A stretch of 64,000 bases of DNA from Kumtagia ephedrae (lineage in GTDB: Bacteria > Pseudomonadota > Alphaproteobacteria > Rhizobiales > Rhizobiaceae): contig NZ_PXYK01000026.1 of assembly GCF_003012745.1 (NCBI RefSeq), positions 1-64,000 on the forward strand, given 5' to 3'. A program made the position numbers and the translations under genes. How positions within the stretch are numbered: the first letter of the stretch is position 1; the number at the start of each line of letters is the position of its first letter. The notes under the pieces were generated by a model. It saw only the letters and a program-made list of their open reading frames with translations, was not told the origin of the DNA and did no database searches. This document shows, one piece after another, positions 41,655 to 49,686 of this stretch.

Positions 41655-42218
41655 ATGCTGCGCAGGACCCTCATCTTCGCCGCCCTCTGCGTCGGGACTT
41701 CGGCCTCCGTGCCGCTGTTCCTTCAGGGCGGTTCCGAATCCATCCAGACGCTGCTTCCATCGAACGCCGAAGCGCCGATGGCGGAGAGCGCTGTGGCGCG
41801 GATCGAAACTAGGCCGGCAGCCGTCGCGACGGCTGCGTCGCCCGGCGGGCGCAAGGTCGAGATCGCCGCGGACGCCCGCGGCCACTATCTCGCGGATTTC
41901 CGGATCAATGGCCGCAAGGTCGAGGCGCTGATCGACACCGGCGCAACGGCGGTCGCCATGAACCTGACCACCGCACGGAGGCTGGGCGTCGCCCTGCGCC
42001 CGTCCGACCTGACAGGCGCCGTGAACACCGCCAACGGCAAGGCGCGCGCCGCCGCCGCCATGCTGGAGCGCGTCGAGATCGGCCGCATCTCGGTGGAGAA
42101 CGTCCAGGCGGTCGTGCTGGAGGACCGCGCCCTGGACACGGTGCTGATCGGCATGACCTTCCTCAACCGGCTGAAGACTTTTCGGGTCGACCAGGGCAGG
42201 CTGACGCTGGCGCAGTAG
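41655..42218 (+). CDS. TIGR02281-family retroviral-type aspartic protease, membrane-anchored
   Basis: This 187-residue protein has an N-terminal hydrophobic segment (about 5-20, TLIFAALCVGTSASVPLF), then an aspartic protease fold with the active-site motif ALIDTGATAVAMN near 93-105 and MERVEIGRISVENVQAVVLED-like strands. RDQ-type clan AA proteins of this group work as one-domain dimers in the periplasm, and their substrates are unknown. It converges with deoA, 3 bases apart. Confidence 0.87.
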   Translation: MLRRTLIFAALCVGTSASVPLFLQGGSESIQTLLPSNAEAPMAESAVARIETRPAAVATAASPGGRKVEIAADARGHYLADFRINGRKVEALIDTGATAVAMNLTTARRLGVALRPSDLTGAVNTANGKARAAAAMLERVEIGRISVENVQAVVLEDRALDTVLIGMTFLNRLKTFRVDQGRLTLAQ

Positions 42219-42221
42219 CGA

Positions 42222-43544
42222 TCACCCCTCCGTCGGCGGAACCCGCCGGACCACCGGGTCCTTCATCGCCGGCTTGCCCGGACCGACGTCGTAGGCAGCG
42301 AGGATGGCCGCCGCCGCCGCCTCGGCCGCCGCCTCGGTGCGGGCATGCACGAGCGCGAGCGGATCGCCCGCGTCGACCTGCGCCCCGACCGGCAGCAGCC
42401 GCGTAACCCCGACGGCGTGGTCGATGCCGTCCTCCGGCCGGGTGCGGCCGCCACCCAGCGCCACCACCGCCAGGCCGATGTCGCGCGTCGCGACATGCGC
42501 GACATGGCCGGCCTGCCTGGCGGCGACGACCTTCTCCACGGGCGCGCGCGGCAGGTGGTCCGCGGACTTCGACACGAAATCGGCCGGGCCGCCCAGCGCA
42601 TGCACCATGCGGGCGAAGCGCTCGGCGGCGCTGCCGTCGCCGAGCGCGGCACGCGCGCGGGCGAGGCCGTCGGCCTGCGACGATGCCAGCCCGGCCAGCA
42701 CCAGCATCTCGGCCGCCAGCGCCAGCGTGACCTTCTCCAGGCGCGCATCGCGCACGCGCCCGGTGAGGAAATCCACCGCGTTCGCCACTTCCACGGCATT
42801 GCCGGCGGCCGAGGCCAGCGGCTCGTTCATGCCGGTGATCAGCGCCGAGGCCTTCAGGCCGGCGCCGTTCGCCACCTCGACGAGGCTTTTCGCCAGCGCG
42901 GTGGCGTCGCGCGATCTTTCCATGAAGGCGCCGTTGCCGACCTTCACGTCGAGCACCAGCGAGGACAGCCCGGCGGCGAGCTTCTTCGACAGGATGGAGG
43001 CGGTGATCAGCGGGATCGACTCCACCGTCGCCGTGACGTCGCGGATGGCGTAGAGGCGCTTGTCGGCCGGCGCCAGCGCCGCCGTCTGGCCGATGATGGC
43101 GCAGCCGGTGTTTCGCACCGTCTTGCGGAAAAGTTCGATATCCGGCTGGCTGACATAGCCGGGAATGGCGTCCATCTTGTCGAGCGTGCCGCCGGTATGG
43201 CCGAGGCCGCGCCCGGAGATCATCGGCACATAGGCGCCGCAGGCGGCGACGATCGGTGCCAGCATCAGCGAGACGTTGTCGCCGATGCCGCCGGTGGAAT
43301 GCTTGTCGGCGACCGGGCCGGGCAGGTCCGACCAGTCGAGCACCTCGCCGGAATCGCGCATGGCGAGCGTGAGGGCTACCGCCTCATCGCGGCGCATGCC
43401 GTTGAAGAACACCGCCATGGCGAAGGCCGCCACCTGGCCCTCCGAGACCGCGCCGGAGGTGAGACCGGCGATGAAGTCGGCGATCTCGGCCGGCGCCAGC
43501 GCCTTGCCGTCGCGTTTGTGCCGGATGATTTCCTGCGGCAGCAT
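42222..43544 (-). CDS. deoA: Thymidine phosphorylase
   Basis: The 440-residue enzyme phosphorolyses thymidine (and deoxyuridine) to base and deoxyribose-1-phosphate. Motifs include IIRHKRDGKALAPAEI, the phosphate loop KHSTGGIGDNVSLMLAP (about 82-98), SGRGLGHTGGTLDKMDAIPG, and the C-terminal alpha/beta domain. The ATG at 43544 is directly abutted by a palindromic element whose arm end GGGGGAGGGAGACGCTG supplies the ribosome binding site. It is the last gene of the nucleoside operon, after punA. Confidence 0.95.
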   Translation of the reverse strand: MLPQEIIRHKRDGKALAPAEIADFIAGLTSGAVSEGQVAAFAMAVFFNGMRRDEAVALTLAMRDSGEVLDWSDLPGPVADKHSTGGIGDNVSLMLAPIVAACGAYVPMISGRGLGHTGGTLDKMDAIPGYVSQPDIELFRKTVRNTGCAIIGQTAALAPADKRLYAIRDVTATVESIPLITASILSKKLAAGLSSLVLDVKVGNGAFMERSRDATALAKSLVEVANGAGLKASALITGMNEPLASAAGNAVEVANAVDFLTGRVRDARLEKVTLALAAEMLVLAGLASSQADGLARARAALGDGSAAERFARMVHALGGPADFVSKSADHLPRAPVEKVVAARQAGHVAHVATRDIGLAVVALGGGRTRPEDGIDHAVGVTRLLPVGAQVDAGDPLALVHARTEAAAEAAAAAILAAYDVGPGKPAMKDPVVRRVPPTEG

Positions 43545-43704
43545 CAGCGTCTCCCTCCCCCTCGAGGGGAGGGTGGCCGCGAAGCGGCCGGGTGGGGTCG
43601 GTGCGGCAGCGCGCCAACGTTGCTTTGCGCCGGAGCACGGCCGCTTGTACCCCACCCGCCTCGCTTCGCTCGGCACCCTCCCCTCGAGGGGGAGGGAGAC
43701 GCTG
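43545..43704. repeat. 160-bp palindromic element in the punA-deoA spacer
   Basis: Perfect 31-base inverted repeats lie at 43545-43575 and 43674-43704, each containing the palindrome CCCTCGAGGG. The inside also pairs partly (GGGTGGGG with CCCCACCC). The element takes up 160 of the 166 bases between punA and deoA and touches the deoA start codon. It differs in sequence from the elements at 6244 and 44932 but has the same design. No transposase is present. Confidence 0.92.
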
Positions 43705-43710
43705 CGGCCA

Positions 43711-44511
43711 TCACGGCAGCCCCTCCTCGAACATCTTCCGCAGGATCGTAGCCAGCCGCCTGCCGCCGAGCGGCGCCATCTCCTTGGTCTCCTCGTGCGA
43801 CAGTTCGGCACCGGTCATGCCGGCAGCGAGGTTGGTGACGACCGAGCAGGCGGCGACCCGCAGGCCCAGGAAGCGCGCAAGAATCACCTCGGGCACGGTC
43901 GACATGCCGACGGCGGTGGCGCCCATGACGCGGGCCATGCGGATCTCCGCGGGCGTCTCGAAGGACGGACCGGAGAACCACATGTAGACGCCCTTCTCCA
44001 GCGGCGTGCCGGTCGCCGCGGCGGCGCGCACCAGGGCCGCCCGCAGGTCGGCGTCATAGGCTTCGGTCAGGCCGACGAAGCGGCGGTCGGTCGGCTCGCC
44101 GATCAGCGGATTGGCGCCGGCGAAATTGATGTGGTCCTCGATCAGCATGACCGAGCCGGGCGCAATGCGCGGATCGAGCGAGCCGGCGGCGTTGGTGAGG
44201 ATGAGCGTATCGATGCCGATGGCGGCGAGCGTCTCCAGCGCCGGGCGCATGACGGCGGCGTCGCCATGCTCGTAGTAATGGGCGCGGCCAGCAAGCAGCA
44301 GCACCTCGGCGCCGCCGAAGCGGCCGGAGACCAGCATGCCGGCATGGCCGGTGACGCCGCCCTTGGGGAAACCCGGCAGATCGCCATAGGGAATCTTCAG
44401 GGCATCCTCGACCTCGTCGACGAGATCGCCGAGGCCGGAGCCGAGCACCAGCGCGACCTTCGGCATGCGGCCGGCGAGCCGCTCGACCAGCGTGGCGACC
44501 GCGTCCGTCAT
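43711..44511 (-). CDS. punA: Purine-nucleoside phosphorylase (trimeric type)
   Basis: The 266-residue enzyme phosphorolyses inosine/guanosine to base and ribose-1-phosphate. It has the low-molecular-mass trimeric PNP pattern: LVLGSGLGDLVDEV (20-33), LAGRAHYYEHGD, the NAAGSLDP loop, FSGPSFETPAEIR, MSTVPEVILAR, and VVTNLAAGMTG with the base-binding Asn. Its ATG overlaps the cdd stop by 4 bases, so translation is coupled. Inosine made by Add would be a substrate. Confidence 0.93.
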   Translation of the reverse strand: MTDAVATLVERLAGRMPKVALVLGSGLGDLVDEVEDALKIPYGDLPGFPKGGVTGHAGMLVSGRFGGAEVLLLAGRAHYYEHGDAAVMRPALETLAAIGIDTLILTNAAGSLDPRIAPGSVMLIEDHINFAGANPLIGEPTDRRFVGLTEAYDADLRAALVRAAAATGTPLEKGVYMWFSGPSFETPAEIRMARVMGATAVGMSTVPEVILARFLGLRVAACSVVTNLAAGMTGAELSHEETKEMAPLGGRRLATILRKMFEEGLP

Positions 44512-44900
44512 TTCAGGATTTTTCCTTCGAAGCCATAGGGGAGCATCTGGCCGATCGTGACGGTCTCGACCACGCCGGCATCGTCGCAGAGATAGAGTTT
44601 TGCCTCTGCCCCGGCGAACTCGGCGAGGCGCTGGCGGCAGCCGCCGCAGGGCGTGACGCGGGCCATGCGCTCCGCAACCACGGCGATCTCGGCGATCTCG
44701 CCACCGCCGCCCATGATGTAGTGGCCGAGCGCGGTGGTCTCGGCGCACCAGCCTTCCGGATAGGACGCGACCTCGATATTGGCGCCGGCAAAGACGCGTC
44801 CGTCGGTCGTGCGAACCGCCGCGCCGACGGGGAATTTCGAATAGGGCGCGTAGGCCTTCGCCATCGCTTCGCGCGCGGCGAGGAAGAGGTCATGAGACAT
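44508..44900 (-). CDS. cdd: Cytidine deaminase
   Basis: The 130-residue small tetrameric-type enzyme converts (deoxy)cytidine to (deoxy)uridine. Zinc and catalytic residues are in WCAETTALG (the CAE motif) and PCGGCRQRLAEF (CxxC), with substrate binding by GANIEVASYPEG. KAYAPYSKFPVGAAV near residue 20 is the family N-terminal signature. The ATG at 44900 is chosen because the frame upstream reads through the inverted repeat. It is coupled to punA by a 4-base overlap. Confidence 0.95.
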   Translation of the reverse strand: MSHDLFLAAREAMAKAYAPYSKFPVGAAVRTTDGRVFAGANIEVASYPEGWCAETTALGHYIMGGGGEIAEIAVVAERMARVTPCGGCRQRLAEFAGAEAKLYLCDDAGVVETVTIGQMLPYGFEGKILK

Positions 44901-44931
44901 GGCGCGCGCCCGGCAAAAATGTCCGCAAGGC

Positions 44932-45054
44932 GCCCCCTCCACCACGCTTCGCGTGGTCCCCCTCCCCCGTAAACGGGGGAGGATCAAGCGGCACCGCCGG
45001 ATCCTCCCCTGCGAAGCGGGGGAGGGGGACCACGCGAAGCGTGGTGGAGGGGGC
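44932..45054. repeat. 123-bp palindromic mosaic element, copy B
   Basis: Perfect 38-base inverted repeats lie at 44932-44969 and 45017-45054 around a 47-base core. The arms are identical to those of the element at 6244-6370, and the core is a related sequence in reverse orientation, with matching ends (CTTCGCAGGGGAGG and CCTCCCCCGTTTA). It fills most of the 165-base spacer between the ABC permease gene and cdd, inside the operon. Confidence 0.93.
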
Positions 45055-45065
45055 AAAGAACAGCA

Positions 45066-46031
45066 TCACCGCTCCTTCACATAAGGCACGCCGCCGGCGC
45101 GCGGCGGGATCGCCTTGCCGATGAAGCCGGCGAGCAGGATCACGGTGAGGATGAAGGGCAGCGCGTTGATGAGCTGCACCGGCACCCTGCCGACCAGCGG
45201 CCATTCGGCGCCCTGGAAACGGATCGACGCGGCGTCGAGGAAGCCGAACAGCAGGCAGGCATACATGGCCGGCACCGGCTTCCACTTGGCGAAGATCAGC
45301 GCGGCCAGCGCGATGTAGCCCTTGCCGGCCGTCATGTCCTTCACGAAGCCGGCATTCTGCGCCACCGCCAGATAGGCGCCGGCGGCACCGGTGAGCACGC
45401 CGGTGAGGATCACGGCGCGATAGCGCAGCCAGGTCACCGAGATGCCGGCCGTGTCGACCGCCGCGGGGTTTTCGCCGACGGCGCGCAGGCGCAGCCCGAA
45501 GCGGGTCCGGAACAGCACCCACCAGGTGACCGGAACCATCAGGAAGGCAACATAGACCAGAAGAGAATGGCCGGACAGGAGCTCGGAATAGATGATGCCG
45601 AGCACCGGCACGTCGCGCAGCGCGTCGGCGCCGGGCAGGATGATCGGCTCGAAGCGCGCCGGCCCGGAGAGTGGCGGCGTCCGCCCGCCCTGCTGGAACC
45701 AGGCCTGGCCGAGGATGATGGTGGAGCCGGCGGCGATAAAGTTGATGGCGACGCCGGAGACGATCTGGTTGCCGCGATGGGTGATCGAGGCGAAGCCGTG
45801 AACCAGCGCCAGGAAGACCGCCGTGAGGATCGCCACAAGCAGCCCCACCCAGGCCGAGCCGGACACTGCGGCGGCGGAAGCGCCGGCGAAGGCGCCGGCG
45901 AGCATCTTGCCCTCCAGTCCGATGTCGAAAATGCCGGCGCGCTCCGAATAGAGGCCGGCAAGACAGGCGAGCAGCAGCGGCACCGAGACGCGGATGGTGG
46001 CGTCGAGAAGCTGGACGAGCGCGTCGACCAT
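45066..46031 (-). CDS. Nucleoside ABC transporter permease (BMP system, second permease)
   Basis: The 321-residue inner-membrane protein has about 9-10 helices and belongs to the branched-chain/BMP-associated permease family. Typical segments are LGLYSERAGIFDIGLEGKML-like text near 24-43, RGNQIVSGVAINFIAAG, the cytoplasmic loop LRAVGENPAAVDTAGISV, and QNAGFVKDMTAGKGYIALAA. It corresponds to NupQ/YufQ of the Bacillus guanosine importer. It starts one base after the first permease stop. Confidence 0.9.
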   Translation of the reverse strand: MVDALVQLLDATIRVSVPLLLACLAGLYSERAGIFDIGLEGKMLAGAFAGASAAAVSGSAWVGLLVAILTAVFLALVHGFASITHRGNQIVSGVAINFIAAGSTIILGQAWFQQGGRTPPLSGPARFEPIILPGADALRDVPVLGIIYSELLSGHSLLVYVAFLMVPVTWWVLFRTRFGLRLRAVGENPAAVDTAGISVTWLRYRAVILTGVLTGAAGAYLAVAQNAGFVKDMTAGKGYIALAALIFAKWKPVPAMYACLLFGFLDAASIRFQGAEWPLVGRVPVQLINALPFILTVILLAGFIGKAIPPRAGGVPYVKER

Positions 46032-46032
46032 C

Positions 46033-47172
46033 TCAGGCACCCTTCCCCTTCGGCGCCGGAACGCCCATGCTGCGCGGGCTGATCGAGGCAAAGATGGTCT
46101 GGATGGCCGGGCGGAACATGTGCTCGAGCGCGCCGGCGAACAGGATGACCAGGCCCTGGATGATGACGATCATGTCGCGGCTGATGTTGGGCATCTCGAA
46201 AGCGAGCTCGGCACCGCCCTGGTAGAGCATGCCGAACAGGATGGCCGCCGGCACGATGCCGGCGGGATGAGAGCGGCCCATCAGCGCCACGGCGATGCCG
46301 ACGAAGCCGGCGCCGGCGACGAAATCCAGCGTCATGTGATGCTGGTCGCCCATGATCGGGTTGAGCGCCATCATGCCGGCGAGCGCGCCGGAGATCAGCA
46401 TGGCGACGACGATGATGCGGGCCTCCGATATGCCGGCATAACGCGCCGCCTTGGGCGAGAAGCCGAAGGTGCGCATCTCGTAGCCGAGCTTGGTGCGCCA
46501 GATCAGCACCCAGACGACCCAGGCCATCAGCAGCGCCAGCAGGAACGAGACGTTGAGCGGCGCGGAGCGCACCGACAGCCCCACGGCCTCGAGCAGCCAG
46601 CCGAGCTTCGGCAGCTGCGCACCGTCCAGGAAGTCGCGCGTCTGCGGCGCCATCGAGCTGGCCGGCTTCAGCGGTCCGACCAGCAGGTAGACCATCACGC
46701 TGGCGGCGATGAAGTTGAACATGATGGTGGTGATGACGATGTGCGAGCCGCGCTTGGCCTGCAGGTAGGCGGGAATGAAGGCCCAGGCAGCCCCCATGGC
46801 GGCCGCGGTGAGGATCGCCAACGGGAAGGTCAGCCACCAGGGGAGCACGCTGTCGAAGCCGAGCGAGACCAGAGCGACGCCAAGGCCGGCGATATAGGCC
46901 TGGCCCTCGCCGCCGATGTTGAACAGGCCGCAGTGGAAGGCGACCGCCACGGCAAGGCCGGTGAAGATGAAGTTGGTGGCGTAATAAAGCGTGTAGGCGA
47001 TGTTCTGGCCGGAACCGAAGGCGCCCTTGACCAGGATGCCGGCCGCTTCCAGCGGATTCTCGCCGACCAGGAGCACGACCACGCCGGCGACGAGGAAGGC
47101 GACGAACAGGTTGATGACCGGGACAAGCCCGTAGTCGGCCCAGCGCGGCAGTCTTGCGAAGGGTGCGCTCAT
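46033..47172 (-). CDS. Nucleoside ABC transporter permease (BMP system, first permease)
   Basis: The 379-residue membrane protein has about 10 helices. HCGLFNIGGEGQAYIAGLG (about 81-99), RGSHIVITTIMFNFIAA, the cytoplasmic coupling loop EMRTFGFSPKAARYAGI, and GAGFVGIAVALMGRSHPAGI are typical of NupP/YufP-type permeases. The first ATG base is shared with the last base of the upstream ATPase stop codon (TAATG). It pairs with the permease downstream to form the channel. Confidence 0.9.
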   Translation of the reverse strand: MSAPFARLPRWADYGLVPVINLFVAFLVAGVVVLLVGENPLEAAGILVKGAFGSGQNIAYTLYYATNFIFTGLAVAVAFHCGLFNIGGEGQAYIAGLGVALVSLGFDSVLPWWLTFPLAILTAAAMGAAWAFIPAYLQAKRGSHIVITTIMFNFIAASVMVYLLVGPLKPASSMAPQTRDFLDGAQLPKLGWLLEAVGLSVRSAPLNVSFLLALLMAWVVWVLIWRTKLGYEMRTFGFSPKAARYAGISEARIIVVAMLISGALAGMMALNPIMGDQHHMTLDFVAGAGFVGIAVALMGRSHPAGIVPAAILFGMLYQGGAELAFEMPNISRDMIVIIQGLVILFAGALEHMFRPAIQTIFASISPRSMGVPAPKGKGA

Positions 47173-48704
47173 TACTCAGCCGCCTCCCGCTTCTCCACCC
47201 CGGCCATCAACAGGCCGAGCTCGCCTTCGCTGGCGTCCGGCCCGCGCTCGCCGACGACGCGTCCGGCGAACATCACCAGGATGCGGTCGGACAGCGAGCG
47301 GATCTCGTCGAGCTCGACAGAGATCAGCAGCACCGCCTTGCCCTGGTCGCGCATGGCGATCAGCCGCTTGTGGATGAATTCGATGGCGCCGACGTCGACG
47401 CCGCGGGTCGGCTGGCCGACGATCAGCACGTCCGGATCCTGCTCGATTTCGCGCGCGAGCACGATTTTTTGCTGGTTTCCGCCGGAAAAATTGGCGGTTT
47501 TAAGCCGATCATTGGCCGGACGGATGTCATATTTGGCGATTTTTTCGCGTGCGTCGGCGTGGATCGCGTCGATATCGAGGAACGGCCCGCGCAGATAGTG
47601 CGGCTTGTCGTGATAGCCGAGGATCGAGTTCTCCGCCTCCTCGAAGGCGAGCACCAGGCCGACATGGTGGCGGTCCTCCGGCACATGCGCCAGGCCGCGG
47701 TCGCGCAATTCGCCGGGGTCGGCATGGCCGGTCACGTCGATCGGCCTGCCGTCGAGCAGCACGGTGCCCGATTGAGCCCGGCGCGTGCCGGCGATCGCCT
47801 CGATCAGCTCGGACTGGCCGTTGCCGGCCACCCCGGCGATGCCGACGATCTCGCCGGCGCGCACGTCGAGGGAGACGCCGTCGACCATGACCACGCCGCG
47901 CGAATCCTTCACCGTCAGGTTCTTCACCGACAGTTTTACGCCTGCCGGCTTGGCCTCGCCCTTCTCGACCCGCAGCAGCACGCGACGGCCGACCATCAGC
48001 TCGGCCAGTTCCTCCACCGTCGTCTCGGCGGTCCTGCGGGTTGCGACCATCGTCCCCTGGCGCATGACGGAAACCGTGTCGGTGATCGCCATGATCTCGC
48101 GCAGCTTGTGGGTGATCAGCACGATGGTCTTGCCCTCGTCCTTCAGCATTTTCAGGATGCGGAAGAGATGGTCGGCCTCGGCCGGCGTCAAAACGCCGGT
48201 CGGCTCGTCGAGGATGAGGATGTCGCAGCCGCGGAACAGCGCCTTGAGGATCTCGACGCGCTGCTGGAGGCCTACCGGCAGCTCCTCGATCACCGCGTCG
48301 GGATCGACCTCCAGGCCATAGTCGCGCTCCAGCCGCTGCAATTCGGAGCGCGCCTTGGCGATCGACTTGTTGAGCAGCGGCTCGCCCTCGGCGCCGAGGA
48401 TGACGTTCTCGATGACGGTGAAATTCTCGACCAGCATGAAATGCTGGTGAACCATGCCGATGCCGGCGGCGATGGCGTCGTTGGGGGTGCGGATGGCGGT
48501 CGGCTGGCCGCCGACCCGGATCTCGCCGCTGTCGGCGTGATAGAAGCCGTAGAGGATCGACATCAGCGTCGACTTGCCGGCGCCGTTCTCGCCGATGATG
48601 CCGTGGATGGTGCCGCGTTCGACCTCGAGGTTGATGTCGCGGTTGGCCCGAACGGCGCCAAAGCTTTTGTTTATGCCGATGAGCTGGATTGCCGGCTCAG
48701 CCAT
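47172..48704 (-). CDS. Nucleoside ABC transporter ATP-binding protein, duplicated domains
   Basis: The 510-residue protein has two tandem ABC domains. The first has Walker A GENGAGKST (about 36-44), the signature region LPVGLQQRVEILKAL and Walker B ILILDEPTG. In the second, Walker A is degenerate (GVAGNGQSEL) but the signature SGGNQQKIVLAREI is kept, as is usual for sugar and nucleoside importers of this family (NupO/YufO). It energises uptake through the two permeases downstream. The binding-protein gene lies 2.9 kb upstream on the same strand, separated by four unrelated genes. Confidence 0.92.
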   Translation of the reverse strand: MAEPAIQLIGINKSFGAVRANRDINLEVERGTIHGIIGENGAGKSTLMSILYGFYHADSGEIRVGGQPTAIRTPNDAIAAGIGMVHQHFMLVENFTVIENVILGAEGEPLLNKSIAKARSELQRLERDYGLEVDPDAVIEELPVGLQQRVEILKALFRGCDILILDEPTGVLTPAEADHLFRILKMLKDEGKTIVLITHKLREIMAITDTVSVMRQGTMVATRRTAETTVEELAELMVGRRVLLRVEKGEAKPAGVKLSVKNLTVKDSRGVVMVDGVSLDVRAGEIVGIAGVAGNGQSELIEAIAGTRRAQSGTVLLDGRPIDVTGHADPGELRDRGLAHVPEDRHHVGLVLAFEEAENSILGYHDKPHYLRGPFLDIDAIHADAREKIAKYDIRPANDRLKTANFSGGNQQKIVLAREIEQDPDVLIVGQPTRGVDVGAIEFIHKRLIAMRDQGKAVLLISVELDEIRSLSDRILVMFAGRVVGERGPDASEGELGLLMAGVEKREAAE

Positions 48705-48888
48705 CCACCTGTCCCGCCTCTTGATTTTTTATCGTTTGGTCAAATCGCTAGCACGCCCGTCGTCCCGTGCCAATCGCCCACCGTCCGCCTACTCTCGACA
48801 AATCGGCGGGGGGTTGTCAATTTCGGACGGAACTGGAGGGCCGGCCTGCATCGGCCATGCCTCCACTGAACCCCGCGGAGAGACCATC

Positions 48889-49098
48889 ATGACAGGACGG
48901 GACGACCGCCTCACGGCGCTGGAAATCCGCGCCGCCGAGCAGGAACGGACGATCGAGGAACTGTCCGGCCAGATCGCCGGACAGTGGAAGGTCATCGATC
49001 GCATGCAGAAGACGCTCGACCGGCTGGCGGAGCGTTTCCTGGCGCTGGAGGAGCAGGTCCAGCCCGACGTGCCGGTGACCAAGCCGCCGCATTGGTAG
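48889..49098 (+). CDS. slyX: SlyX family protein
   Basis: The 69-residue protein is almost entirely a coiled coil (about 4-50: RLTALEIRAAEQERTIEELS, then IDRMQKTLDRLAERFLALEE) and ends with the conserved PPHW tail of SlyX, whose function is unknown. The ATG at 48889 follows CGCGGAGAGA. It is transcribed away from the nucleoside ABC operon and sits between its ATPase gene and the binding-protein gene. Confidence 0.88.
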   Translation: MTGRDDRLTALEIRAAEQERTIEELSGQIAGQWKVIDRMQKTLDRLAERFLALEEQVQPDVPVTKPPHW

Positions 49099-49152
49099 GC
49101 GGTGGCTTGGCTTCCCAGTCCCTCGGCGGCCGAGTGGACATCAACCACCCGC

Positions 49153-49509
49153 TCATCCCGCCACCGGCTCCCACAATTCGATCGGGTTGCCCTCCGGATC
49201 GTGGATGCGGCAGAAGCGGCCGACCTCGGAGTCCCATTCCGCCCGTGTTTCGACAGCAATGCCGGCAGCCTTCAGATCGGCCATCATGGTGTCGAGGTCG
49301 TCGACCCGGAAGTTGATCAACCACTGTTTCTCGCGGCCGAAATAGCCGGTGTCCTCGGCAAAGGGCGCAAAGATCGTATGGCCGGCCTGCTGCGTCCATA
49401 CGGTTTTGGCGATGTCGTCAACGCCGAGATGCGTCTCGTACCAGGCGGCGAGCGCCTTCGGGTCGCGCGACCGGAAGAAGAAGCCGCCGATGCCGGTCAC
49501 TTTCGTCAT
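49153..49509 (-). CDS. VOC-superfamily (glyoxalase-like) protein
   Basis: The 118-residue protein has one vicinal-oxygen-chelate module of two beta-alpha-beta-beta-beta units: VTGIGGFFFRSRDPKALAAW, YETHLGVD, then WLINFRVDDLDTMMADLKAA and RIHDPEGNPIELWEP. The final Glu in IELWEP is the usual metal ligand. It could be a lyase, dioxygenase or resistance protein; the substrate is unknown. The start at 49509 is preceded by GGAGGCGG. Confidence 0.88.
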   Translation of the reverse strand: MTKVTGIGGFFFRSRDPKALAAWYETHLGVDDIAKTVWTQQAGHTIFAPFAEDTGYFGREKQWLINFRVDDLDTMMADLKAAGIAVETRAEWDSEVGRFCRIHDPEGNPIELWEPVAG

Positions 49510-49686
49510 GCGTCCGCCTCCTATGGCGCGGCCGGCCGCCGGGCGCGCGCCGCCCATGGAACCGCCGGGCCGGCTCGTTGTAAAGGGCATGGCCGGGCCG
49601 GCGCTTTTGCCGGCGCCTTCAACGGCCTGTCACAGAGCCTCCGTAGACACGCGGTCAACGCGGACGAGCGATCACAGGAGAGGCAT

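Noticed and set aside
43542-43811. Longer deoA frame starting within punA and reading through the palindromic element
   Set aside because: The extension translates the inverted repeat, and thymidine phosphorylases start with the LPQEIIRHKRDG block.
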